Shown here: in pieces, positions 32,857-43,653 of the stretch
How positions within the stretch are numbered: position 1 is the first letter of the stretch
How the letters are laid out: each line of letters begins with the position of its first letter
DNA from: Sclerotinia nivalis
Taxonomy: Eukaryota; Ascomycota; Leotiomycetes; Helotiales; Sclerotiniaceae
Reading direction: 5' to 3'
Length of the DNA stretch: 64,000 bases
Assembly: GCA_029531795.1 (NCBI GenBank)
Contig: JAPEIS010000001.1
Span: 2,976,001 to 3,040,000, forward strand
Program-made: the position numbers and the translations under genes
Notes under the pieces: generated by a model
The model's database searches: none
What the model was told of the DNA's origin: nothing
Seen by the model: the letters and a program-made list of their open reading frames with translations, nothing else

Positions 32857-35800
32857 ATGTTTTCATCGTCTCTAGGGACGGCCCTCGTTGGGGCAGTCCT
32901 TGCCACAAGCGTAGCAGCATACCCTCCAGCTTACGCACCTGATAAATATGCTGATCGTGTCGATACCCATACTGGTATCTCTGCCGATTTACATAACGGT
33001 GTCTCTGCCAGAACACTTCAAAACCCAATCTGCAGTCATGACATTGGTTGCTCAAAGCAGAATGAGGTCTTGTTAGATACGTAAGGATCACCAAGGATCA
33101 ACTTACTTTATTCTCATTTGCTAATAAATCTATAGTGGAGTCAATTCCTCATTGGATGTATTCGGTATCCTTGACCAAGGTCTTGGTAAGGATATCGGAA
33201 TCAGCTTCGGAAGTGCAACAGGAGTTCAAATCAAGTGTGTTGATTGCCGAACATGGGGTAACGTCGTCGTCACAAACACAGTCGCCCAGATTTCCGACAG
33301 CATCATCGAAGAAGTTGTCGACTTCTTGGAACATCCTTTCGAAACCATTCTCGAGGCCGCAAGCTTAGAATGTTTGATCTCTTTGGAGGATGTTGGAGGA
33401 CATATCGAACTTGATGTCTTCGCCGCTGAAGCCGCCACCTATACTCTCAACATTTTCGAAGCTGGTCTCGTTGCTAACGTTTCTCTTCTCGAAACTGTTT
33501 CCGTTGGTTTGAATATGTTCCTCGACTTGGTTATCTCCGTTGATGCACAAGTTGATCTTTCTGCTGGTTTCGAATTCTCTTTCCCAGAAGGTGCCTCCCT
33601 TACTGTTGATCTCTTGGCCGGTGCCATCAAAAACCATGATTTTACCGGAGCCATCATGAACGACCTTCCAATCGTAGTGCTTGCTGGTGAAGCTAAATTT
33701 CAAGCTGCTATTCGTGTCAGAATTGAGGCCGGTACTACCGTCTCTCTCTTGGGAATGGGATACAGCTTTGAGCTTGGTGTATATGCCGATATGCTTCAAT
33801 ATATCGCCCAAATTGGCAGCACTGCTGATTGCTCTCTTTCCATCTCAGCTGAATGCAATGTTAACGTTGGTGCATATGCTACTGCCGTTGCAACCCTTGA
33901 CTTTGCCTCTTTCAAGGTTGCTCCAACTGCGGTCATTACTTTGAATGTTGCTACTCTTGCACCAATTTGCGCTGCAAGACCAACTACTACTATTGCTTTG
34001 GGTGCTGCAATTACTGGGTCTGCTTCCATTGGTGGAGGGGCTTCAGGATCAGGATCTGGCTCTGATTCAGGGTCCATCTCGGCAAATGGCAACAAAGCTT
34101 CTATTACTGGTTCAAGCCCATCTTCTTCTAGATACTACTCGAATGGCACTATCCCCAGTGCTTCATCCAAAGGATCCTTGCCTAGTACGATCACCGACGG
34201 AGCATCATTGACGACTTCTACTGTGTACGCTACCCAAGTTACAACCATCACTAGCTGTGCCGCAAATGTCCTTCATTGTCCAGCAACCCTTGCGTCTACC
34301 ACAGTTGTTACCCAAACTGTCGTCGATTACACCACCGTCTGCCCAGTTTCCGAGGCTGGACAAACTGTATCTGCTTTGAGCTTGCCATCATTGTCCGCCA
34401 AGGTCACCACCAAAGTTCAACCATCAGCCATTCCATTCACAGTCACTCTTACCCCCGTTGCCACAACAAGCACATCTACTTTCGATATCCCAACTTCATC
34501 TGCTATCTCTGTGACTCCCGTCGGCCCTGGATTCCAAACCACTAATTTGGCATCGATCTCTTCCGTCTTGTCTACTGAACTTTTGGGATCTTCTCCTTCA
34601 TCCCTTCCAGTTGGTTCTGGAAGTTTAACTGCTTCGGCTCCGGCCCAAAGTAGCGCTGGAGAGCTTAGTGGTGTTTCGGTCTTCCCATCTGGCTCTTCTC
34701 CAAGTGCTTCAGGCTCAGGAAAGGGTGCTTTGCCATCTGTTTCTGGAAGTGGCTCATTCCCATCTGGATCTTTCGGAAGTGGCTCAATCCCAAGTGTTTC
34801 AGCTTCAGGAAGTGGTTCATTCCCATCTGGATCTGTCGGAACTGGCTCATTCCCAAGTGTCTCAGCCTCAGGAAGTGGTTCATTCCCATCTGGATCTTTC
34901 GGAAGTGGCTCAATCCCAAATGCCTCAGCCTCAGGAAGTGGTTCATTCCCATCTGGATCTGTCGGAACTGGCTCATTCCCAAGTGTCTCAGCCTCAGGAA
35001 GTGGTTCATTCCCATCTGGATCTTTCGGAAGTGGCTCAATCCCAAATGCCTCAGCCTCAGGAAGTGGTTCATTCCCATCTGGATCTGTCGGAACTGGCTC
35101 ATTCCCAAGTGTCTCAGCCTCAGGAAGTGGCTCATTCCCATCTGGATCTTTCGGAAGTGGCTCAATCCCAAATGCCTCAGCCTCAGGAAGTGGTTCATTC
35201 CCATCTGGATCTGTCGGAACTGGCTCATTCCCAAGTGTCTCAGCCTCAGGAAGTGGCTCATTCCCATCTGGATCTTTCGGAAGTGGCTCAATCCCAAATG
35301 CCTCAGCCTCAGGAAGTGGTTCATTCCCATCTGGATCTGTCGGAACTGGCTCATTCCCAAGTGTCTCAGCCTCAGGAAGTGTTTCATTCCCATCTGGCAC
35401 TGCTGCTGCCTCTTTACCATGTGTTTCATCAGGCCCCCTTCTCTCTGGTCAAACTGCTTGCCCAGTATCCGCCTCTACTCCAGCTCAAACGAGCGCTGGA
35501 GGACTGAGCGGCCTTTCAACTCTTCCAGCTGGTTCTTCTCCATCCGGATCTGTCGGAAGTGGTTCATCTCTATCTGGCACTGCTGCTGCCTCTTTGCCAT
35601 GTGTTTCATCAGGCCCCCTTCTTTCTGGTCAAACTGCTTGCCCAGTATCCGTCTCTACTCCAGCTCAAACTAGCGCTGGAGGACTAAGCGGCCTTTCAAC
35701 TCTTCCAGCAGGTTCTTCCCCATCTGGGTCTGTCGGAAGTGGTTCATCTCCAAATGCCTCGGGTTCATCTGGTTCTTCCCCATCTGGGTCTGTCGGAAGT

Positions 35801-38496
35801 GGTTCATCTCCAAATGCCTCGGGTTCATCTGGTTCTTCCCCATCTGGATCTGTCGGAAGTGCTTCATCTCCAAGTGCCTCAGGTTCATCTGTTTCTTCAA
35901 CAAATGCTTCAGGGTCCAGCGGATCTTCTGCCACTGGTTCATTGCCAGTCGTTTCTTCGAACGGTGCTTCCCCATCTAAATCTGTTGGAACTGGCTCATC
36001 CCCAAGTTCTTCGGGATCAAGTGGATCGTTCCCATCTGGATCTGTCGGAACTGGTTCATTCCCAAGTGCCTCGGTTTCTGGAAATGGTTCATTCCCAAGT
36101 GCCTCAGCCTCTGGAAACGGTTCATTCCCATCAGGATCAGCCAATGTCCCAAGCCCATCTAGCACTTCTGATCTCAGTGGTATCAGTGTTACTGGAGGAT
36201 CTTCTCCATCTTCCTCTTCAGCTGTCACTACATCCGAAACTGTTTACACCACTGTTATCGTTGACTCATACACTACAGTTTGCCCTGTCACCATGACTCA
36301 GACTAATGAAGGAGTAACAAGTCTTTTGACCTCTTCTACTACTTCTACAGTCTACAGCACTTCGACCTTGGTTGGTACTAGCACTATTACCATGATTCCT
36401 TCTGGATCGTCCCCATCTGGAACCGCTCAAATCACTGGTCCAGCTATTTCTTCCCCAGCTGCATCTACATCTGAGACTGTCTACACAACTGTCATCGTTG
36501 ATTCATACACCACAGTCTGCCCAGTTACTTTGACTCAAACGAATGGAGGATCCACCAGCGTTGTGACTTCCTCCAGTATTTCTACTGTCTTCAGCACTTC
36601 GACCGCTATCGGCACACGCACCACCACAATTTTTCCCTCTGCAACTTCCGATCTCAGTGGTATCAGCGTTACTTCATCTGGAATCCCTCAAATTACTGGC
36701 TCAGTTGTCTCTCCTCCAGCTCAACCATCTGAAACTGTCATTACAACCGTCATCGTTGACTCTTATACTACAGTTTGCCCAGTAACTCTCACCCACACCA
36801 GCCAAGGTACTACCAGCTTTGAGACAACCACCAGCTTGTCCACTGTTTACAGTACCTCGACTCTTCTTTCCACGAGTACTATCACCCCAATCCCAGTTGC
36901 CCCAACACCTGCTGTTTCCCAGGGTCTTTCCACAGAAATCTATTCCACTGTCTCTGTCGAATCATTCGTCACAGTCTCATCACTTACTTTGACCAAGACC
37001 AGCCAAGGAGTTACTAGTTTGGAGACAACCACTAGGTATTCAACCATTTCCCTCTCCTCGACACGTTACATTACGAAGACTGTCGCCATTTCTAGTCAGG
37101 GAACTTCTTCCCCAATTGCAAGCGGCTCAATTATCATTCCACAAGGTAGTGCTCCAGCTTCAGGACCATCTTCATCTCCATCATCTGCTTCCCAAGATTC
37201 TGGAGTAACTGGTTCTTCCCCAGCTGCTTCTGTAGTTTCTACTCAAGGAGTTCCTGCCGCTTCCGCTCCAGCTTCAGGACCATCTTCATCTCCATCATCT
37301 GCTTCCCAAGATTCTGGAGTAACTGGTTCTTCCCCAGCTGCTTCTGTAGTTTCTACTCAAGGAGTTCCTGCCGCTTCCGCTCCAGCTTCAGGACCATCTT
37401 CATCTCCATCATCTGCTTCCCAAGATTCTGGAGTAACTGGTTCTTCCCCAGCTGCTTCTGTAGTTTCTACTCAAGGTGTTCCTGCCGCTTCCGCTCCAGC
37501 TTCATCCACACAGCCCGGATCTGGTTCAGGAAACTCTGGTAGCCAATCTCCATCTCTCGTTGCCAGTTTGAGTGCCGCAACTATTGTCAGCTCATACCCT
37601 ACTATCCCAACCGCCAGCGGTGAACAGGTTTACAGCACTGTAACTGTTATTCCACTTGCTTCCTTTGGTTCTCAATCAGCCAGCTCTGCCCAAGGTTTAA
37701 CCACTCCTGCTCCAGCCGTTGGATCTTCTACACCATTGAGCTCCGGTGCTGTTCCATCAGGCGGTGCTGTTCCATCAGGAAGTGTAGGTTCTTCGGAATG
37801 CGCTCAACCATCCATCATCACCATTTCCGCTTCTCCTTCTTTGATCACTGTTGTAAGTTTTTCCCGTCTAGGCTTTTAAGAATTTTAATTAATCAATTAT
37901 AGACCCAACCTGCCTCTATCATTACTGTCACTGAAACTGCAAGTCTTGGCTCGCCTTCATCTGCTCCAGGTTACCCAGGTTCCCCTGAAGGCTCTGTCTC
38001 TTCTGCATCTGGAATCCCTGGTCAAGCTGTTTCGGTTTCCTCCGCTCAGGGTAGTTCAGTTGGCTCGTCAACTGTTATAATCCCAGTTTCAGGTGCATCA
38101 TCAACTGCTATCATCCCAGGTTCAGGTGCTTCATCCACCAATATCATTCCAGGTGCCTCGTCCACCAATATCATCCCAGGTTCAGGTGCTTCATCCACCA
38201 TTATCATCCCAGGCGTAGGTAGCTCATCAACAATCGTTGTACCAAATTCCATCGTACCCACCACATCTCCAGTCTACTCAGCAGGCTCATCCAACAGTAC
38301 TTCGGGATATTACGCCACTGGAACCGGATCCAGCAAGCCCAGTCAACAAACCTCCGTCCCTAGCATCACGAACGCCACCCCCGCCGGTGGATCGCAAACC
38401 GCTACCCCAAGCATGATTATCACGGGCTCTGCTAGCCGTTCTAGCATTTCCTTGGGATTCATCGCTGTTGTCATGGGAGCTATTGCTCTTTTGTAA
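32857..38496 (+). CDS. Large Ser/Gly/Pro-repeat GPI-anchored cell-surface protein (adhesin-like)
   Basis: Three exons (32857-33080, 33136-37852, 37903-38496) give 1,844 residues in frame. Seen: a signal peptide ending near T-S-V-A-A-Y; an N-terminal globular region of about 370 residues with few Cys and many beta-type hydrophobic stretches; a Ser/Gly/Pro/Thr-rich stalk built of several tandem repeat families (described separately); four copies of a motif like V-Y-T-T-V-I-V-D-S-Y-T-T-V-C-P-V-T; and a C-terminus with a small-residue omega-site region followed by F-I-A-V-V-M-G-A-I-A-L-L, a GPI-attachment signal. This architecture is that of fungal wall mannoproteins or adhesins. The stalk should be heavily O-glycosylated. 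I do not recognise the N-terminal domain, and ligand or role in adhesion is inference. Codon use in the repeats is strongly biased, giving long open frames in other frames that are not genes. Confidence 0.88.
34745..35374 (+). repeat. Ten tandem 63 bp units in surface-protein gene
   Basis: Ten direct 63 bp units (21 residues, G-S-G-S-F-P-S-G-S-x-G-x-G-S-x-P-x-x-S-A-S) run without interruption and a partial unit follows. Two subtypes (SFGSGSIPNAS and SVGTGSFPSVS) alternate, so the higher-order period is 126 bp. Units are nearly identical, implying recent homogenisation. Confidence 0.95.
35396..35755 (+). repeat. Two tandem 180 bp units in surface-protein gene
   Basis: Two direct 180 bp copies (60 residues), each starting G-T-A-A-A-S-L-P-C-V-S-S-G-P-L-L and containing two Cys codons. 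Copies start at 35396 and 35576. Confidence 0.93.
35711..35890 (+). repeat. Three tandem 60 bp units in surface-protein gene
   Basis: Copies start at 35711, 35771 and 35831; each encodes G-S-S-P-S-G-S-V-G-S-x-S-S-P-x-A-S-G-S-S. It overlaps the end of the 180 bp repeat. Confidence 0.9.
36225..37080 (+). repeat. Four divergent Thr/Val-rich modules in surface-protein gene
   Basis: Four modules, starting near 36232, 36472, 36727 and 36930, each have S-E-T-V-Y-T-T-V-I-V-D-S-Y-T-T-V-C-P-V-T, then T-Q-T-N-x-G and S-T-V-Y-S-T-S-T. The fourth copy has lost the Cys and diverged most. Confidence 0.85.
37151..37492 (+). repeat. Three tandem 114 bp units in surface-protein gene
   Basis: Copies start at 37151, 37265 and 37379 and are almost identical (38 residues, A-P-A-S-G-P-S-S-S-P-S-S-A-S-Q-D-S-G-V and onward). 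Confidence 0.95.
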
Positions 38497-38734
38497 ATTG
38501 AGTGATGGATGGAAGATGTATAGGAAGGTTATGCATATGAGGGGTATGAATTGAACTGGTGATTTCGTATGTCTGAATGAGATGTGGTATTGAAACTGTT
38601 CAGGTTTGTGTACAGTATTGTAATGTAATTTTTATTTAAACACATAGATATAGAAAGGAAAAGAAAAGTGTTTTATCTATACGAAATTCCGTTTTTTTTT
38701 TGACTATTGTTTGTTTGTTGTAAAGTCGTATAGA
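38497..38734. other. 3' region of surface-protein gene
   Basis: Presumed 3' UTR and terminator of the surface-protein gene, with a run of ten T near 38692. No other feature is seen before the mobile element begins. Confidence 0.5.
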
Positions 38735-38870
38735 TATAGTAATAGCGCACTAATAATTAGTCGAGGGCCATTTTACACCAAAACTCAACTATTTTAATAA
38801 ATTATAATAATTTCAATTCTTAAAAAAAATTAATATTAAAAAGGATTATAGAGATTTTATTATAAATTAT

Positions 38871-38961
38871 AATACATTGTAGATTTCAAAACAAACTATG
38901 ATTTTTTGAATTGTTATTATAGAAAAGAAAAAAATTCAGATCGAGCTAGTGACGACGAGCT
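38871..38961 (+). repeat. Left arm of a second inverted repeat (partner 39331-39420)
   Basis: About 90 bp that pair with the reverse complement of 39331-39420, sharing TTTTTGAATTGTT and AATTCAGATCGAGCTAG. This arm carries A or T at many sites where the partner has G or C, a RIP-like bias. It lies inside the mariner-like element, while its partner lies just outside, so the two inverted repeats interleave. Confidence 0.75.
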
Positions 38962-39098
38962 AGCGATGGCAATCTAGAATTAGAGTACAAATAAGGCAGG
39001 GCCTCTTAACAAATCAAAAAATTCAGTCTTATTCGAAAGTGAATTCTTTAAATGTGAAACTGTAGAATCGACTTGGCTCCGCCCAGGAAGGTGTTCTC

Positions 39099-39274
39099 TG
39101 TCACGAATCTGGTATGGACCCATGTGACCCACTGTCACGTGCACTATCAATCACGTATCTACTAGCTTATATATATATAGTTGCTCCTTACAAACCGTAA
39201 TTCTTTAGTTGTAGATTCTAAAGAATATAATTGATCCTGTTAATTCAGTTCTTATACGGCTTTTGTGCGTCACA
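39099..39274 (+). mobile_element. Probable solo LTR nested in the mariner-like element
   Basis: A 176 bp unit begins TGTCACGAATC and ends TGCGTCACA, with TATATATATATAG as a central TATA-like box and an AT-rich downstream half. This is typical of a retrotransposon LTR read on the plus strand. It abuts the right terminal repeat. No 5 bp target duplication was found (TTCTC before, ATAAG after), so deletion or ectopic recombination at one side is likely. Confidence 0.55.
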
Positions 39275-39330
39275 ATAAGTAAAATAGTTGAGTTTTGGTG
39301 TTCGGCTAATTATTAGCGCGTTGCTACTGT

Positions 39331-39420
39331 AGCTTGTGGTCGCTAGCTCGATCTGAATTCTATTCTTTCCCATAACAACAATTCAAAAAGTCACGGTTCT
39401 TTCGAAATTCACAACACATC
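39331..39420 (-). repeat. Right arm of the second inverted repeat, upstream of helicase pseudogene
   Basis: Inverted partner of 38871-38961 (see that entry). It keeps more G and C and lies about 130 bp upstream of the first codon of the helicase remnant, so it may be part of that element's leader or terminus. Confidence 0.7.
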
Positions 39421-39546
39421 ACAACACATCACAACTCACAACAAAATCTCTACAATCCCTCTTTACATCAATTCTACATTGATTAAGATCATTCACAAAT
39501 TATCCTCTCTTCATTGATCTTCTTTTTATCTCAAGATATCGAAAAG

Positions 39547-42500
39547 ATGAGTGACGATCAGACCGAGCGCGCATATTTTCGATGCGTCGCTGACCCACGC
39601 TTTCTTCAAACTGAACATGGATTGCCAAATGAAGAATTTGTTGGAATTCCTCATATCGGAATGCCGTTCGGAGCGTTGTTCAATGTCGCACCACCAGCAC
39701 CAACATATGATCAGCGATTTCTTCAGAACAACCTTTTCATTCTGGAATACTAACATTTATCTCCAAGAAGTGCGGGTTACTTTCCCACCATCGACTCAGG
39801 TACATCCATCAAGCCGATCAATCAGAGACCTCTCATCAATACATCAAAGCAAATCGCATATACCACAGTTGAAGAGATGACCACTCACCTTGCTGTTGGC
39901 ACGAAGCAATTGCCGGAAGGTCGGCGTCAAAAGATCCTCAATTATTATGAGAGAGCGAGAAGGCAGAATCCCGAATTTTCAAATCTCTCAATCACTTATT
40001 GCATTCAACTTACCCCAATTTCGACAAAACTGACTATGCTGCGCCTGAAAACTACAACTCTCATTTTATGGAGGTTTGGTCAAAAGTCTCACTCATGCAC
40101 GATAATCGTGTGATGTCTCACGTCGATATGCTGGGTCCCCTGGCCTCTGAGATTATGACGAAGTTTACTGCACCCGATCAACTTCGCGCCATCAATTACC
40201 TCAAGAATGCTCCGACAAACGTTCATCAAAAGACTGTAGCTATTGTCGAAGGTTTCCCTGGTGTTGGAAAGACAGAATTCCTCGCCTATGTCATCGTCAC
40301 CATGTTGACTCAGCAACCCAAATTTCCAATCGCTTGCATTAGTGCTGCCAATCAACCGACTGATGTTTTGGCCAGTGCATCAACCGAGCAATTGAAGACG
40401 TCTGTGCTACGAAACCTCAATACGCACCCATTTTAATGGAACACGTGGTTATTCTTGTCTATCCTACTACCACAGAGACAAAATACTCATCAGTTTGGCG
40501 GATAAGTTACCAAAGCTCGATCCTGAAGCCGAAGATGAAGAAGATGAAGACAATGAAGTAGGAGGTGTTTCTACCGCAATTGAATCCCAACAGGCCCTTG
40601 CCGTCCCTATTCCTCCTCAACCAATTCTTACTTTTGTTCCACTTCCACCTTTTCCATCAGTCCACGAGAAAGAAAGCCAAGGTCAAGGAAAGGCACGCAG
40701 AAAGAATGCGGCTAAAGAACTTAGAAGAGCCAGCAACGTTTGCCTTCCTCTTCCTGATGACGATGAGGACTTGACTACCACTGATAATGGAAATGGTGGA
40801 GATGATTCCTTTCTGGAAAAGATTGAACCTCGTGATGAGACTGATGATGAGGAAGATGACGAGACTTCTTCAAATGAGGATGGCGCAGGCAAGAAGAAGA
40901 AGAGACTCACCAAGCGTCAACGTCAAGATTTGGCGGTCGCTGCCCTGAGACTTACCAAAACTAAGAAAGCACCTACCTTCACCTACAACAACTACGTCTC
41001 CAGGGACAAAGGGGCTCTCCCCATCACTGCAGAAGAGTATGCTGGCGAGTTTTCCCTTCTATCTCTAAAAAATGCACTTTTGACTGATGGATCGTTCAAT
41101 CTTGATGATCCTAGAGTCAAAGATTTGTTCACTGCTTCAAAATCTCTTGACATGGCAACTTCTATCAATCGTCAAAATGCTCCTGGTCAATACGGAGTAA
41201 AAGACAAGCGATTCCAACTTCCTCAAATGAGTGGAGCTGGCCGCGCTTTGGAGTTGTTCAAATCTGGTGACGATGATTTCCGATCAGCCGCCTCTCTTTA
41301 CGAGAGATGCTGCAATGAAGGTACTCGCATGACACATGAATATTCGCATGAGCTTCGTAAGGTCATTCTCACCACGCCTTCCCAAACTCAAAACAATAAG
41401 TTCATGCGCAAATTCCGAAAAGTCCATGCTCTATTTCTTGATGAGAGTGGCTTGCTTACAATCGTCGATCTTATTATGTTGCTTGCTACATTTGATGTTG
41501 AGCAACTTGTCATTTTGGGAGACGTCAAGCAGTTGACCCCACAAGCACCACTCTTGGCACTTGGGCAAGGACTCGCTCGTGAGACTGCGCAAAATGCCAT
41601 CACCTACTTCACGACGAACCATTGGCCAAGTGTCATCCTCAATACGCAACGCAGAGGTATCAAGGAGATCATAGAAATCCCTTCTCAATTGTTTTACCGT
41701 GGTCAGATCAAGGATGCGGATTCGCCTGAGAAGGAGTTTCCAATGAATGACGCTGTTAAAAATGCGCTTAGGAAAGTCTTCCCGAACCAGACTATATCTA
41801 AGCCATACTTGTTCATTGAAGCTATTAACACTGGAGAAATCATGGATGAATCTCACTTCAGCAGCTGTCAATGTGAATCTGATCGAATACTTCGTCATCA
41901 AGTGTGGTATTCTTCCACAATCCATCGTCGTTATATCTCATTACACGGCGCAATTAAGAGTTTATAAACATGCGATGGCGAAGTTGAGAATCGAACACCC
42001 GCAACATGACTTCTCACGAGTCTTCATCCACACTACAGATTCAATCCATGGAGGATCGGCAGATGTTATTTTCAATGATCCTGTCCGTACCAAGTCACCT
42101 GGTTTTACAAACGATCCTGGTCGCAGCTCAGTAATGCTAACTCGCGCCACATCCTTCCACATCATCACTTCCAAAACCAGAGATATTAAATGTCCAAGCC
42201 GTCATGCTCCTATCATCACCCGGGCATTCGACATGGCTAGACGATCGAAGGCATGTGTTAGGATTACGACAGCCATGGAAGATCACGAAAAGCTCCTCTT
42301 CCATCGGTATGTCCATGCAAGAATTGTCGGTACCGATGCCAACGTTGCGGCTGTAATCCAAGCTTCAACGGATTGCTACGATGTCGATCAGCTTGAGGTC
42401 GCAGATGAGGACGCTGGTGAACGTGTTGGTCTTACCAATGAGCAAGGAGCTGTTGAGAATGGATGGGGTAACAATGAGCAAGGAGCTATTGAAGTCGTGG

Positions 42501-42712
42501 TTCAATCTACAGCTGATGGTAACAACAATCAAGAAGTTGTTGATATCGTGGTTCAACAAGATCAACCTACAGCTGATGGTAACGACAGTCAAGGAGCTAG
42601 CAATGGATGGGTTAACAACAATCAAAGAGCTAACGCTGCTTGGTCATGGAGCTCATTGGCCTTAAAGCTAGTGTCGGGAAGTTTTCACAGTTTTCGGTTT
42701 TTCAATGATTAA
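39547..42712 (+). pseudogene. Decayed UPF1/DNA2-like SF1 helicase, probably from a mobile element
   Basis: The reading is continuous in family motifs but jumps frame. Segments: 39547-39753 then on to about 39990 (frame 1, with TAA at 39751), about 39999-40436 (frame 3), about 40440-41860 (frame 1), about 41860-42712 (frame 2). SF1 motifs in order: Walker A G-F-P-G-V-G-K-T-E-F, Walker B A-L-F-L-D-E-S-G, motif III L-V-I-L-G-D-V-K-Q-L-T-P, motif IV I-S-H-Y-T-A-Q, motif V D-S-I-H-G-G-S-A-D-V-I-F and motif VI S-S-V-M-L-T-R-A-T-S. A Glu/Asp-rich insert of about 120 residues lies between motifs I and II. At least three frameshifts cannot be introns because the frames abut. The 39751 stop could instead lie in an intron, since TACTAAC and a CCAAG acceptor follow. 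The C-terminal tail has degenerate N-N-x-Q-x-A repeats. The gene is not expected to make a full protein. Confidence 0.82.
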
Positions 42713-43290
42713 ATCAGATGTTAGATAGTTCAGCCATCTTGTCTCTCTTTTAGTAGAAGAAAGTTACGGCAATTAAATTGAATGCTTCAATAAACTACAT
42801 AATCTTATATAGTGAAAATGTTTGATGGCCGATTAATTCTGAGGATGGCTACTCTGAGCAGTATGCAAGACTTTCCAAGCCTAATAAAAATAGTCTAATA
42901 ATAGTGATCAAATAGGAACACCAACCATCAAACAAGAGGCCGGCAATGAGAATAAAAAAGTCAAAATCGTCAAGGACATTGCTGAGATTGGAAAATCCGG
43001 TACATTTGAGCCTTTTTTACGCGGTCTCACTATGAAAAATGTTGAATGGAAACCGAAAGGCAACCACACTTCGTTTGTTCTTCTGCTCTGGGATAATTAA
43101 AATTACTTACCGCTCGAGTTATTTCAGCACTCTACCGCGGTAATGCTGCAACTTGGAGATGTGGATGAACATATGGGCACACTTTCAAGTATGAACGCTT
43201 GTATTACACATTCTCCTTGCCAATTGGCGGCGAGATGCTTGATTTTAGTTAAAAAATGCTGTGTAAGGCCAAGGGGAAAGCCATGTGACT
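42713..43290. other. Downstream of helicase remnant
   Basis: About 0.6 kb with no gene. It contains one copy of a dispersed repeat (42848-42910). The rest is AT-rich without recognisable features. Confidence 0.5.
42848..42910 (+). repeat. Dispersed repeat copy 1
   Basis: Aligns over about 63 bp with 50797-50859 at roughly 80 percent by eye, sharing CCAAGCCT, AAATAGTCTA and TAATAG. Most differences are C/T or G/A. It probably belongs to a transposon relic. Confidence 0.65.
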
Positions 43291-43653
43291 CTATCGCATA
43301 TACCGTGATATTATAGGTTCACGTTTCTCCATTATATACGCCGCTCTTTTTGCTTTTGCCGATCGATGATCTGGATCAGGTTCTGGTAAATCAACACCCT
43401 TCATATGATATTTATGTCCAGGACAGCCATGACACGCAGCAACGGGCACGATAGCACCTTTCCTATCCCTCCTATCATCCATCATTCGGTTGCGGCATTG
43501 CTTGCTTCTGTCAGGTTCATCCGTGTTCATCCAGACGGGATGGCAGGTACTGGCGAAGTATGGCTCGTGGTATGGACATGATTTATCGCATATGCAGAGT
43601 TTGGTTCCATCGCCGCCGCATGATCTGTGGTACATGTATAATTCTTTACACAT
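43291..43653 (-). CDS. Small Cys-rich hypothetical protein, putative zinc-binding
   Basis: A 120-residue open frame without signal peptide. Nine Cys (positions 2, 12, 20, 22, 26, 37, 53, 74, 77) and several His are arranged as C-x-C-x3-C, S-T-C-H-P-V-W and A-C-H-G-C-P-G-H, which suggests metal binding in the cytosol or nucleus rather than a disulphide-rich secreted effector. The C-terminal third is Lys/Arg-rich. The composition is far from random and fits a real gene, but I do not recognise a named family, and an additional exon is possible. Confidence 0.5.
   Translation of the reverse strand: MCKELYMYHRSCGGDGTKLCICDKSCPYHEPYFASTCHPVWMNTDEPDRSKQCRNRMMDDRRDRKGAIVPVAACHGCPGHKYHMKGVDLPEPDPDHRSAKAKRAAYIMEKREPIISRYMR

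Larger units (their letters stand above)
38737..39329. mobile_element. Degenerate Tc1/mariner-like (pogo/Fot type) inverted-repeat element or MITE with TA duplication
   Basis: The left end (38737-38797, starting TAGTAATAGCGCACTAATAA) is the inverted copy of the right end (39281-39329; its complement starts CAGTAGCAACGCGCTAATAA). Both arms continue through CACCAAAACTCAACTATTTT; the right arm lacks about 9 bp. TA lies directly outside each end (38735-38736 and 39330-39331), as expected for Tc1/mariner insertion, and CAGT is a common terminal sequence of that superfamily. Differences between the arms are mostly C/T or G/A transitions. No transposase frame survives inside. Confidence 0.65.

Noticed and set aside
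34417..35429. Long open frames on the minus strand (327 and 254 codons) across the surface-protein repeats
   Set aside because: They exist only because stop-free repeat units are copied in tandem. Their translations are the same repeat read in the wrong frame, without start context or family motifs.
34668..36296. Additional plus-strand open frames (279 and 185 codons) in the repeat region
   Set aside because: Out-of-frame readings of the same tandem repeats within the surface-protein exon.
38737..39329. Helitron ends next to the helicase remnant
   Set aside because: The helicase is of the UPF1/DNA2 type rather than a Rep-Hel protein, and no TC start or CTRR end with hairpin was found. The observed ends are inverted repeats with TA duplication.
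39547..42712. Treating all frame changes in the helicase as introns
   Set aside because: At about 39990, 40430 and 41860 the two frames abut within a few bases, leaving no room for an intron, so decay is the better reading.
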